Shown piece after piece: positions 8,466 to 16,757 of a stretch of 64,000 nucleotides of DNA (its first letter is position 1; each line of letters opens with the position of its first letter). A program made the translations under genes and the position numbers. The notes beneath the pieces are model-generated. The model was not told the origin of the DNA. It saw only the letters and a program-made list of their open reading frames with translations, and searched no databases. Location of the stretch: the NCBI RefSeq assembly GCF_004114425.1, contig NZ_RDQF01000018.1, positions 62,001 to 126,000 on the forward strand. Reading direction: 5' to 3'. The DNA comes from Bradyrhizobium vignae. GTDB lineage: Bacteria > Pseudomonadota > Alphaproteobacteria > Rhizobiales > Xanthobacteraceae.

Positions 8466-11159
8466 TCAGAGCTTTAGCCTGACGTCGCAAATATCAGGCT
8501 CGGCCGGATCCGGCTTGACCTCGAAGCCGAGCTGCCGGCACATGTCGAGCATCACGGTGTTCTCCTGGAGCACGTCGCCCGATATGAACTTCAACCCTTC
8601 CGCCCGCGCGTAGTCGATGATCAGCTGCATGAGGGTCCAGCCGAGCCCCCTGCCTTTGAGATCGGACCGCAGCAGAATCGCGTATTCGCCGCTCTCGTAG
8701 ATCGAGTCCGAATGGAGCCGGACGACGCCGACCATTTCGCCGGTGGCCTCGTCGAATGCGATGAAGGCCATCGCACGTGCATAGTCGAGCTGGGTCAGGC
8801 GCGCGATGAACTCGTGGGTGAACTCCTTCATCGGTGCGAAGAAGCGCAGGCGAAGGTCGTGCGGCGTGACGTGACGCAGGAATTCGTGGATGGTCGGCTC
8901 GTCCTCAGGGCGCATCGGCCGCACGAAGATGCGCCAGTCGTCCTTGAGCTTGAGGCGCCGCTCCCATTGCGACGGATAGGCGCGAACGGCGAAATTGGCC
9001 GGGCCGGAGCCGGCGAACTTCCGCTGCGGCGGCCCGACCGCGACGCGGGCATCCACCGCGGTCACGCCGGTTTCGTCCGCCAGCAGCGGATTGATGTCGA
9101 ATTCGCGGATCTCGGGAATGTCGGCGGCCATCTGCGCCAGCTTGACCAGCACCATGGCCACGGCATCCTGCTTGACCGCCGGCACATCGCGGTAGGCCTT
9201 CAGCAACCGCGACACGCGCGTGCGGTCGATCAAATCGCGAGCCAGTTGCAGATCGAGCGGCGGCAGCGCAAGCGCCTTGTCGTTGATGATCTCCACCGCC
9301 GTCCCGCCGCGGCCGAAGACGACCACCGTACCGAAGGTCGGATCGTCGGCGAGACCCAGGATCAGCTCGCGGGCCTTTGCCTTGACGACCATCGCCTGGA
9401 CGATGACGCCGCCGAGGCGGGCTTCCGGACGCAGCTTCTTCGCCCGCGCGAGAATGCCGGTGGCAGCGCCTCGCACGGCTTCGGGAGTGGTCAGGTTGAG
9501 CACGACGCCGCCGACATCGGATTTGTGGATGATGTCGCGCGACATGATCTTCAGCACGACGGTGCCGCCCTGTGCGAAGATATGCTTCGCATAGGCCACC
9601 GCCTGCTCGACATCGGTTGCCGCATAGGTCGGCACCATCGCGATGTCGTAAGCTTCGAGCAGGTGCTTGATCTCGACAGGCTCGAGCCATTCACGACCGT
9701 CCGCGATCGCGGCGGCGACGATCTCTCTCGCCCCCTTGGTGTTCGGAACGAACGTATCGGGCATCGCGGGAGGCACCTGGCTCAGCTCCTCCACCACTTC
9801 GCGGTGCCGGACCAGATGCATGAACCCGCGCACGGCATCGTCCTCGGTGGGATAGTTCGGCACACCGGCGCCGGAGAGTGCCTGAATGATGTGCTGATCG
9901 GCCCCAACCCAGGCCGCCAATACGGGCTTCGCCCACCGGCGGTGCTGCTCGCGATACTTGCCGACGAGCTCCGTCACGGTCGTCGCGATCTCGGCGGCCG
10001 AGGCGATCGCGGTTTGCACGTTGAGGACGAGGACTGCGTCATTGTCGCGATCGGCCAGCAGTTCCTCCAGCGCCGCCGCGTAGCGCGAGGCATCGGCGTC
10101 GCCCACGATGTCGACGGGATTTGCACCGGACCAGGTCGGCGGCAGCGCCGCATCGAGCTTCTTGCGCGCGTCGGCCGAGATGGTTGCCGGAACTCCGCCG
10201 AGCTCGACCAATCGATCGACGGCGAGGACGCCGATGCCGCCACCGTTGGTCAGGATGGCGAGACGCTTGCCCGTCGGGGATTCGACACGGCCCAGTGTCT
10301 CGGCACAATCGAACAGCTCACGCAGATCAGACACCCGCAGCACGCCCGCGCGGCGGAACGCCGCGTCGTAGACGGCGTCGGCACCGGCAAGCACGCCGGT
10401 ATGCGTGGCAGCGGCCTTCGCACCCTGCGCCATGCGGCCAGACTTCACCACGACGACAGGCTTCACGCGCGCGGCGGCGCGCGCAGCCGACATGAACTTG
10501 CGCGCGTCCTTGATGGCCTCGATGTAGAGCAGGATCGCGCGGGTCTTGTGATCCATCGCGAAATGGTCGAGCAGATCGGCAATGTCGACGTCGATCTGAT
10601 CGCCGATCGAGACGATACCGGAGAAGCCGACGCCGCGCTGCGCGGCCCAATCCACCATGCCGGCGGCAATCGCGCCCGATTGCGAAATCAGCGCGAGGTT
10701 GCCCGTTCCCGGCATGTGCGCGGCGAAACTGGCGTTCAGGCTGACGCCGGGCATCATGATGCCGAGGCAGTTCGGCCCGATCAGCCGCATGCCGTGCTTG
10801 CGGGCAGCAGTGCTTGTAGCCTCGTGCAGCGATCCCGGCCCCTGGCCGAGCCCGGCCGAGACGATCAGCGCACCCGCAGACCCGCGACGCCCGGCTTGGT
10901 CGATAATGTCTGGAATCTCGCTCGCGGGCGCGGTGATGACCACGAGTTCGGGCACGAAGTTCAACCTGTCCAGGCTCTTCACCGCCGCGACGCCGCCGAT
11001 CTCGGCATGGCGCAGATTGACGAGGCCAAACTGCCCCTTGAATTCGGCCTTGCGAATGTTCTCCAGGACGGCACGTCCCACCGACGCCGGACGGGCGCTC
11101 GCCCCGACCAGCGCAACTGAGCGCGGCGACAGCAGGTTGTTCAGACGATAAATTGACAT
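8466..11159 (-). CDS. Acetate-CoA ligase (ADP-forming)-like protein fused to GNAT acetyltransferase (Pat-like)
   Basis: An 897-residue fusion: CoA-binding domain (residues ~10-130), succinyl-CoA-ligase-like domain with the AATHTG phosphohistidine-type motif, an ATP-grasp region (~490-710, with MSRDIIHKSDVGGVVLNL) and a C-terminal GNAT domain (~725-897, LLRSDLKGRGLGWTLMQLI is the acetyl-CoA loop). Domain order and length match bacterial Pat protein acetyltransferases, which acetylate acyl-CoA synthetases and other proteins; in Pat the ligase part is regulatory rather than catalytic. The gene lies 18 bp after the universal stress protein gene and is probably co-transcribed with it. In related bacteria such enzymes cluster with stress proteins and respond to cAMP or low oxygen; here that is inference. 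Confidence 0.9.
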   Translation of the reverse strand: MSIYRLNNLLSPRSVALVGASARPASVGRAVLENIRKAEFKGQFGLVNLRHAEIGGVAAVKSLDRLNFVPELVVITAPASEIPDIIDQAGRRGSAGALIVSAGLGQGPGSLHEATSTAARKHGMRLIGPNCLGIMMPGVSLNASFAAHMPGTGNLALISQSGAIAAGMVDWAAQRGVGFSGIVSIGDQIDVDIADLLDHFAMDHKTRAILLYIEAIKDARKFMSAARAAARVKPVVVVKSGRMAQGAKAAATHTGVLAGADAVYDAAFRRAGVLRVSDLRELFDCAETLGRVESPTGKRLAILTNGGGIGVLAVDRLVELGGVPATISADARKKLDAALPPTWSGANPVDIVGDADASRYAAALEELLADRDNDAVLVLNVQTAIASAAEIATTVTELVGKYREQHRRWAKPVLAAWVGADQHIIQALSGAGVPNYPTEDDAVRGFMHLVRHREVVEELSQVPPAMPDTFVPNTKGAREIVAAAIADGREWLEPVEIKHLLEAYDIAMVPTYAATDVEQAVAYAKHIFAQGGTVVLKIMSRDIIHKSDVGGVVLNLTTPEAVRGAATGILARAKKLRPEARLGGVIVQAMVVKAKARELILGLADDPTFGTVVVFGRGGTAVEIINDKALALPPLDLQLARDLIDRTRVSRLLKAYRDVPAVKQDAVAMVLVKLAQMAADIPEIREFDINPLLADETGVTAVDARVAVGPPQRKFAGSGPANFAVRAYPSQWERRLKLKDDWRIFVRPMRPEDEPTIHEFLRHVTPHDLRLRFFAPMKEFTHEFIARLTQLDYARAMAFIAFDEATGEMVGVVRLHSDSIYESGEYAILLRSDLKGRGLGWTLMQLIIDYARAEGLKFISGDVLQENTVMLDMCRQLGFEVKPDPAEPDICDVRLKL

Positions 11160-11177
11160 GGAAGCAAATACGCCGGG

Positions 11178-12100
11178 TCACCGGCGGTTCCGATGGTTGA
11201 CGATCAGGCCGGAAGCAGGCGCCTGGTGTGAAATCATAACCCAGCACGGTGGCTGGCCAATGACGGTCTTTGTCACACCGCCCCATACGATCTCGTTCAG
11301 GCGAGAATGATGATAGGCGCCCATCACGATCGCATCGATACCATGGGAATTCGCCCAGCTTCCCAACACCTTGCCGATCGAGCTGCCCCCGCCTTTCGTC
11401 GTTTCGAACGAAGCATAGACACCGTGTTCCCTCAAATGATCGACGAGAGCCGCTCCGGATTGCATGATCGCGTCAGTCTTGTCCTCCGCCACAGTCAGCA
11501 CGCGAACCGAGGCGGCAGCCCGAACGACGGGCAACGCGTTGCCGACTGCACGCGCGGAGTGATCCCAGGCAATCATGACGTTTTCGAATTCGGGCCGAAG
11601 TTCGTCCGCGAGATGTTCGGGACAGAGCAGAAGAGGTCGACCCGATTCGAACAAGGAGGCCTCGACCATGCCTCCGTTCGGCTGTCGTGCGGTTTTACCG
11701 GAACCAGCGTGAGGTCGCTGAAGCGGGCATGCTCGGCCAGGATCGCCCCGATCTGATCCGCAGGCACCTTACCCGATCGGCTTTGGGCGCGCATGTTGGC
11801 CCGAGAAGCTGCGTTGCTGAAGGCGTTCAGGAGCTGTTGCATGTCGCCGGCCCCAGGACTGGCCTGCACGAAATCGCGATCGTAAGGCAGCATCACCTTC
11901 GGCCGCTCGAAAACATCTTCTTCCTCGAGCACGAGCGCGGTGATCCTGGCGCCGAGATCCGCTGCGACAGCCACGCATTTCTCGATCGCAACCAGGGCTG
12001 GCCCGCGCGGCTGGCCGACAAGGGACAGCAAGACGTCCTTGATGGGCACCTCAGCCACCACAATAGGCCGGCTGACGTCGAGACGCTTGATCCTCGTCAA
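11178..12100 (-). pseudogene. Universal stress protein, tandem-domain, interrupted by a -1 frameshift
   Basis: Two overlapping frames together make one two-domain universal stress protein of about 307 residues. The first starts MTRIKRLDVSRPIVVAEVPI at 12100 and leaves the family pattern after VPVKPHDSRTEA. The second begins MVEASLFESGRPLLLCPEHL at 11669 and continues through the second USP domain (VMGAYHHSRLNEIVWGGVTK, the nucleotide-binding loop region) to 11178. Adding one base at about 11669 (GCA-ATG instead of GCATG) would join them exactly, and the total length is one base short of a multiple of three. A good sequence match resumes immediately, so the event is recent or a sequencing error. 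It heads the minus-strand operon with the Pat-like gene, opposite an FNR/FixK-type box. Confidence 0.8.
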
Positions 12101-12138
12101 GGTAGGGGAAACTCCGTCCGGTCGCCCGGGAACAGGCG

Positions 12139-12152
12139 TTGACCGACGTCAA
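12139..12152. promoter_or_regulatory. FNR/FixK-type binding site
   Basis: TTGACCGACGTCAA fits the Crp/Fnr-superfamily pattern TTGA-N6-TCAA, with TTGAC/GTCAA as perfect arms. It lies between the divergent universal stress protein (start 12100) and alcohol dehydrogenase (start 12215) genes. A -10-like TATGAA at 12174-12179 would put the transcription start near 12186, placing the box at about -41, the classic activating position for FNR/FixK at the dehydrogenase promoter. In Bradyrhizobium, FixK2 controls low-oxygen genes through such boxes. Confidence 0.65.
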
Positions 12153-12214
12153 GGACTGGCCGCTGGGTCATTCTATGAATACTTCAATCGGAGCGGTTCG
12201 CCCCGGAGAGACTC

Positions 12215-13198
12215 ATGCGTGCGATGGTGTTGTCGACCCCACGAGCACGGCTCCAGATGGAGGAGCGGCCTGACCCGATGCCGGGCAAGGGTCAGATCCG
12301 GGTGAAGATCAGCGCCTGCGGCGTATGCCGGACCGATCTTCATCTCGTCGATGCCGAGTTGCCCGATATTCGCTATCCGATCGTGCCTGGCCACGAGATC
12401 GTCGGCCGGGTCGATCTCGTAGGCCTAAATGTGACAACACATGCGCCTGGCGACCGGGTCGGCATTCCCTGGCTCGGCTTCACCTGCGGAAAGTGTCGCT
12501 TCTGCCGGGAAGGTATGGAAAACCTCTGCGACGCCCCGCTGTTCACCGGCTACACGCGCGACGGTGGTTACGCAACCCACACCATCGCCGACGCACGCTA
12601 CGCTTTTCCGCTCGGTGAGACCGGGAGCGACGTGGAGATTGCGCCTCTGCTGTGCGCAGGCCTGATCGGCTGGCGCTCGCTGGTCCTCGCCGGCCCCGCC
12701 GACAGGCTCGGCCTCTACGGTTTTGGGGCGGCCGGCCACATCATCGCGCAAGTCGCGGTTTGGCAGGGACGATCCGTCCATGCATTCACGCGACGCGGCG
12801 ACGCGGCTGCGCAAGACCTTGCGCGCCGTCTCGGCGCGGTCTGGGCCGGGTCATCCGACCAAATGCCGGACGAGCCGCTCGATGCCGCGATCATTTACGC
12901 ACCGGCCGGCGAGCTTGTCCCGGCAGCGTTGCGCGCCGTCCGCAAAGGCGGTCGCGTCGTATGTGCCGGCATCCACATGACCGACATTCCAAGTTTTCCG
13001 TATGACCTGCTCTGGCAGGAACGGCAGCTGGTCTCGGTCGCCAATCTGACCCGGCGAGATGGCCTCGATTTTCTAAAGATCGCTCCGCAAGCCGGCGTGC
13101 GCACCGAGACGACGGCGTTTCCGCTCGATCAGGCCAACGAGGTTTTGAGCATGCTGCGGAACGGCCAGATTCTCGGCGCGGCCGTGCTGACGCCCTGA
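12215..13198 (+). CDS. Zinc-dependent alcohol dehydrogenase (AdhA-like, MDR family)
   Basis: A 327-residue medium-chain dehydrogenase. The catalytic-zinc region reads CGVCRTDLHLVD and GHEIVGRV, and the structural-zinc cysteines are in CGKCRFCREGMENLC. The Rossmann motif is GLYGFGAAG near residue 168. It resembles the AdhA-like group that oxidises short-chain alcohols or reduces aldehydes. A putative FNR/FixK box lies 63 bp upstream. Its TGA overlaps the ATG of the next gene (TGATG), so the phosphotransferase/ATPase is translationally coupled. Confidence 0.9.
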   Translation: MRAMVLSTPRARLQMEERPDPMPGKGQIRVKISACGVCRTDLHLVDAELPDIRYPIVPGHEIVGRVDLVGLNVTTHAPGDRVGIPWLGFTCGKCRFCREGMENLCDAPLFTGYTRDGGYATHTIADARYAFPLGETGSDVEIAPLLCAGLIGWRSLVLAGPADRLGLYGFGAAGHIIAQVAVWQGRSVHAFTRRGDAAAQDLARRLGAVWAGSSDQMPDEPLDAAIIYAPAGELVPAALRAVRKGGRVVCAGIHMTDIPSFPYDLLWQERQLVSVANLTRRDGLDFLKIAPQAGVRTETTAFPLDQANEVLSMLRNGQILGAAVLTP

Positions 13199-14760
13199 TG
13201 GTGCTTCGGATGTCCGCTTCGCTGAAAGATGAAATGACGGCCCAGGAGCGCGTCTTCCAGATGCTGACCGAACATCCTGGCGTGACGCGGATCGACACGC
13301 ATGCAGCCTCGGTGTTCCTGGACGCAAGGCGCGCGCTGAAGATCAAGCGCGCCGTCCGGTTTCCGTTCCTCGACTATTCGACACTCGAGAAGCGCAAGGC
13401 GGCCTGCGAGGAGGAGATCAGGATCAACCGGCCGCTGGCGCCGCAGATTTACCACCGCGTCGTGGCAATCACAGAAGAGCCGGATGGAACGGTGAAGGTC
13501 GACGGCGCTGGCCGGCCGATCGAATATGCGGTCGACATGTCGCGCTTTGACGAAGGCAGGACGCTCGATCATCTAGCCAAGGCCGGCCCGCTGGACACAA
13601 AGCTCGCCTCTGCGGCTGCCGACGCAATCGCCGCGTCACACGCGGCGGCGACGCGCGCCAATGGAAATGCATGGGTCTTCTCCATCCCTGCCCTGATCGA
13701 CGGCAACAGCAACGGTTTGCGGGCCGGAGGACATTTCAGCGCGGAAGACATCGAAAAGCTCGGAAAAGCCTCGCACGCGGCATTTCTACGCATTCGTCCC
13801 CTGCTCGCAGAGCGCGGCCGCCGGGGCTTCGTGCGCCGCTGTCATGGCGATCTGCATCTCGCAAACATCGTCCTGATCGATGATCGGCCCGTGCTGTTCG
13901 ATGCGATCGAGTTCGATGCGCAGATGGCAACGGTCGACGTGCTCTACGATCTCGCATTCACGTTGATGGACCTGTTGCAGCACCATCAGCCAAGCGCGGC
14001 GAACATGATCCTGAACCGCTATCTCGCCATCACGCCGGCCGACAATCTCGACGCGCTCTCGGCCCTGCCGCTGTTCATGTCGATCCGGGCGGCGATCCGC
14101 GCCCAGGTTGCCCTGGCACGGCAAAAGCGACCGCATTCCGATGCCCCCGGTATTGTTGACCAGGCACGGCGCTATTTTGAACTCGCCGAGATGCTGATCC
14201 ATCCTCCTGCTCCGCGTCTGATTGCGGTCGGCGGGCTGTCCGGCACCGGAAAGACGGTCCTGGCGCACGCGCTCGCGCCGGTCGTCGCGCCGCAGCCGGG
14301 AGCCGTCGTGCTGCGCAGCGATCTCGTCCGCAAGCAAATGTTCGGGGTCGCGGATACGCACCGCCTGCCGCCATCCGCCTATTCGCCGGAGGTTACGGCC
14401 CGCGTCTACGACACGCTGGCTCAGCACGCCCGGCGGGTGCTGGCGCAGGGCCATTCGGCGATCATCGACGGCGTATTCGCACGCGAGGACGAACGCGATG
14501 CGGTCACCACGCTCGCGCGCGAGCGCAACGTGTCGCTGCACGGTCTGTTCCTGGTCGCAGACCTCGCGACCCGGCAAGCGCGGATCGGAAGCCGCCGGGG
14601 AGACGCATCGGATGCCACGCAAGAGGTTGCCGCGCTGCAAGAGCACTATAATATCGGCCATGTCGACTGGGCGACCATCAATGCATCCGGGACACAAGAG
14701 CAGACGCTCCAGAACTGCCGCGACGCGATCGCTGCGGGGCAAATAGGGCAATCGGATTGA
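13198..14760 (+). CDS. Bifunctional aminoglycoside-phosphotransferase-like / P-loop ATPase protein
   Basis: A 520-residue fusion. The N-terminal half is an APH-like kinase domain with catalytic loop RRCHGDLHLANIVLID (about residue 220) and the metal-binding VLFDAIEFD. The C-terminal half is a P-loop kinase domain of the zeta-toxin/AAA_33 type with Walker A GGLSGTGKTVLAHAL near residue 345. Another ATG at 13210 could also be the start. This architecture is common in alphaproteobacteria and usually annotated as a bifunctional phosphotransferase/ATP-binding protein; the substrate is unknown and antibiotic resistance is not implied. It is coupled at both ends, to the alcohol dehydrogenase and the CHAD gene. 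Confidence 0.85.
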   Translation: MVLRMSASLKDEMTAQERVFQMLTEHPGVTRIDTHAASVFLDARRALKIKRAVRFPFLDYSTLEKRKAACEEEIRINRPLAPQIYHRVVAITEEPDGTVKVDGAGRPIEYAVDMSRFDEGRTLDHLAKAGPLDTKLASAAADAIAASHAAATRANGNAWVFSIPALIDGNSNGLRAGGHFSAEDIEKLGKASHAAFLRIRPLLAERGRRGFVRRCHGDLHLANIVLIDDRPVLFDAIEFDAQMATVDVLYDLAFTLMDLLQHHQPSAANMILNRYLAITPADNLDALSALPLFMSIRAAIRAQVALARQKRPHSDAPGIVDQARRYFELAEMLIHPPAPRLIAVGGLSGTGKTVLAHALAPVVAPQPGAVVLRSDLVRKQMFGVADTHRLPPSAYSPEVTARVYDTLAQHARRVLAQGHSAIIDGVFAREDERDAVTTLARERNVSLHGLFLVADLATRQARIGSRRGDASDATQEVAALQEHYNIGHVDWATINASGTQEQTLQNCRDAIAAGQIGQSD

Positions 14761-15749
14761 TGCGGGCAAGGATGTCGCGATCCATCACAAGCTCGACGGC
14801 AAACGCGCATGCCAAGCCGGCGGCGCGGCGCAACGCCCTGCCCGCCCGCCTCAGCCCCGGCATGGCCTGCGATACGGCGTTCCGGATCATCGCCCGCCGT
14901 CACCTCGACGCCGTGCTCGCTCAGCACGACGGCACTTGCCGCGGCGATCCCGACGCGCTGCACCAGATCCGCATCGCACTGACGCATCTGCGAACTGCCA
15001 TCCGCTTCTTCTCGCCGATGGTCGACGATGCCCGGCGGCCGAATGTCTGGGCCGAACTGAAATGGCTGAACGGCCAGCTCGGCATGGTGCGGGATCTCGA
15101 CGTGGCCATCGAGCGGGTCGTCGCCGAGAGCGGTGACGAGCTTGCCGTGATCGCCGAGCTTCAGCACTGGGACGAGAAACGGGCCGAGAGCCACCGGCTG
15201 CTGGCGCGCGCGCTGCAATCCGCGCGTTACCGCCGCCTGGTCGAGCAGACCTCGATGTGGATCGATAGCGGCCCCTGGTCGACCCGGCGTAGCAAGGAAG
15301 CCATTCGATTGCGCCGCCGCACGCTCGCCGACCACGCGAGGGAACGGCTGACGGACTGGGAGACGACGCTGCTCAAGAAGGCCCGGAAACTGAAGAGGCT
15401 CGATGTCGCGAGACGTCACCAGTTGCGGCTCCTCAACAAGCGGCTGACCTATTCGGTCGAGTCGCTTGCGGATCTGTTCGCCGATGGAGCGGCGGCGGCG
15501 AAGCAGAAGTCCATGCTCAAGCAATTGCGCAAGGCGCAACGGTCGCTCGGACAACTGAACGACGATGTACGGGGACAGGCGCTCGCGTCATCGTTGAACG
15601 GCGCCGTCCTTGATGCCGGCCATCGCTTCCTCAATCGCAAGCGGGAAAAGAAGCTGTTGCGAACGGCGTCAGTGGCCTACCGGAAACTGGACAAGACCAA
15701 GCGCTTCCGCTCCTCGGACCTCGCGCCGAGCTCCGAGCCGGAGGTCTAA
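14760..15749 (+). CDS. CHAD-domain protein (polyphosphate-associated)
   Basis: A 329-residue protein made almost entirely of a CHAD domain, an all-helical fold with conserved histidines and basic residues (HQIRIALTHLRTAIRFF, LNGQLGMVRDLDVAI, RRHQLRLLNKRLTYSVESL). CHAD domains bind inorganic polyphosphate. The ATG overlaps the preceding TGA (14758-14760), indicating coupling to the phosphotransferase/ATPase. The N-terminal 25 residues are Ser/Ala-rich and not part of the domain. Linkage to a nucleotide-dependent kinase and stress proteins suggests a role in polyphosphate or stress physiology, but no direct function is shown. Confidence 0.88.
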   Translation: MRARMSRSITSSTANAHAKPAARRNALPARLSPGMACDTAFRIIARRHLDAVLAQHDGTCRGDPDALHQIRIALTHLRTAIRFFSPMVDDARRPNVWAELKWLNGQLGMVRDLDVAIERVVAESGDELAVIAELQHWDEKRAESHRLLARALQSARYRRLVEQTSMWIDSGPWSTRRSKEAIRLRRRTLADHARERLTDWETTLLKKARKLKRLDVARRHQLRLLNKRLTYSVESLADLFADGAAAAKQKSMLKQLRKAQRSLGQLNDDVRGQALASSLNGAVLDAGHRFLNRKREKKLLRTASVAYRKLDKTKRFRSSDLAPSSEPEV

Positions 15750-15787
15750 GGCGCGACGAGATTGGGATGATCATCATCGCCCAGCTT

Positions 15788-15831
15788 ATTGTTTGAGCAT
15801 GATCTTCTCGGAAAACCGCCTCACACTTTTC
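15788..15831 (+). repeat. Partial copy A of a dispersed intergenic repeat
   Basis: This 44-bp segment starts ATTGTTTGAGCATGAT and continues through AAAACCGC to CACACTTTTC. Its first part recurs in inverted orientation at 56002-56037. The element resembles a short intergenic repeat that I recall as very frequent in Bradyrhizobium-group genomes. It is cut off at the junction with the BON remnant. Frames starting inside it give the spurious peptide start MFEHD. Confidence 0.6.
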
Positions 15832-15837
15832 AGATAG

Positions 15838-15990
15838 ATCACCGAGGAGCGCGCACGGCAGGCCGCGATCGTCGCAGCGGAGAACGTCGAGGGCGTCACG
15901 AAGGTGCACGACCATCTGTGTTGGATCGACACCATGTCGGGCGTCTATCTGAACTCGCCCGAGGACGACGAGCTCGCCAAGGCGAGCTAA
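15838..15990 (+). pseudogene. C-terminal remnant of a BON-domain protein
   Basis: Fifty codons from just after an in-frame TAG (15835-15837) to a TAA at 15988-15990 read as the end of a BON-domain protein: AAENVEGVTKVHDHL matches the conserved last strand-helix of BON (x-V-x-G-V-x-x-V-x-D), followed by a tail SGVYLNSPEDDELAKAS. There is no start codon or upstream domain, and the left boundary coincides with a dispersed repeat. BON domains occur in periplasmic lipid-binding proteins such as OsmY. This copy is certainly not functional. Confidence 0.65.
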
Positions 15991-16033
15991 TGCGAAATGG
16001 CCTTAGGATGAATCGATTGTGGCGGCTCGTTCA

Positions 16034-16203
16034 CCTCTCCCGCTTGCGGGAGAGGCGTGGGCCGCCTCTGGCGGCCGTCATCTCAAACACGCCGAGGCAA
16101 AGCCTCGGCTATGGCGAAGCACCGGGTGAGGGCTTTCTCCTCTTGGGGATTGTCCCATTGCGGAAGCGCCCTCTCCCCAATCCTCTCCCGCAAGCTGGAG
16201 GGA
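16034..16203. repeat. Composite palindromic intergenic repeat (MITE/REP-like)
   Basis: The segment starts with a self-palindrome (CCTCTCCCGC-TT-GCGGGAGAGG, 16034-16055), continues with two more hairpins (GGCCGCC/GGCGGCC at 16060-16076; GCCGAGGC/GCCTCGGC at 16091-16109), and ends with CCTCTCCCGCAAGCTGGAGG at 16182-16201, which is related to the first palindrome in inverted form. This hairpin-rich layout is typical of mobile non-coding repeats; I recall similar elements in Bradyrhizobiaceae. It carries no gene. Confidence 0.6.
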
Positions 16204-16277
16204 TCGCACCTCCGTCGTTGCGCAATCATACCTCATTTCATCGCGGCTTAACCAAGGCGAGCCGATCGCGGCCAAGC

Positions 16278-16742
16278 TCAGCGCGGAATGACGGCGGTGG
16301 CTTCGATCTCGACGCGCGCCGCCTTCTCCACGAGGCGAACGACCTGAACCAGCGCCATCGCAGGATAGTGCGCTCCGAAGACGTCGCGGTAGACCCTGCC
16401 CAGCTCCTTCAGATTGGCCAGGTACTCGTCCATGTCGACGACGTACCAGGTCAAACGCACGAGGTGCTCGGGGCGGGCACCGGCCTCGGCCAGGATCGCG
16501 GCGATGTTGCCTAGGGTATGACGCACCTGCGCGACGAAGCCGTCGGCGAGACGCTCTTCGGCGTCCCAGCCGATCACCCCGCCGGTCACGACGATGCGCC
16601 CCTCGGCAGCCATGCCGTTGGCATACCCCTTCGGCACCGGCCAGCCTGATGGCTGGAGGATCTGCGCCTTGATGCGCGTCCCGTCCTCGGCTGCTGTCGG
16701 CAGCTCCGCGAGTTGCGAGCCCTTCGGCGTCGTCACAGACAA
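16278..16742 (-). CDS. RidA-family enamine/imine deaminase
   Basis: A 154-residue protein of the RidA (YjgF/YER057c/UK114) family. The C-terminal block KAARVEIEATAVIPR holds the Arg that binds the carboxylate in active deaminases, and VVTGGVIGWD is the usual central strand. RidA proteins hydrolyse reactive enamines/imines to ketones and ammonia. It lies 15 bp after the aryl-CoA ligase gene and should be co-transcribed with it from the MarR-type promoter at 18500-18527. In a 2-aminobenzoate pathway the reduced ring product is an enamine, so a dedicated RidA would make chemical sense; this role is inferred. Confidence 0.85.
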   Translation of the reverse strand: MSVTTPKGSQLAELPTAAEDGTRIKAQILQPSGWPVPKGYANGMAAEGRIVVTGGVIGWDAEERLADGFVAQVRHTLGNIAAILAEAGARPEHLVRLTWYVVDMDEYLANLKELGRVYRDVFGAHYPAMALVQVVRLVEKAARVEIEATAVIPR

Positions 16743-16757
16743 TTCTCTATCCTTCTC

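Larger units (their letters stand above)
15750..16277. other. Degenerate intergenic interval with repeats and a gene remnant
   Basis: No intact gene is present in this 528-bp gap between the CHAD and RidA genes. It contains a partial dispersed repeat (15788-15831), a BON-domain remnant (15838-15990) and a composite palindromic repeat (16034-16203), each listed separately. Several plus-strand frames are open because of these elements and are not credible genes. Confidence 0.6.

Noticed and set aside
8712..11120. Plus-strand open frame of about 800 codons opposite the Pat-like gene
   Set aside because: No domains recognised; it mirrors GC-skewed codon use of the real minus-strand gene.
13198..14760. 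Antibiotic resistance role of the APH-like domain
   Set aside because: The fusion with a P-loop ATPase and the housekeeping-like context do not support it; the domain family is broad.
15789..16514. Plus-strand frame starting MFEHD over the repeats
   Set aside because: Begins inside the dispersed repeat and runs through the BON remnant in another phase and the palindromic element; not a gene.
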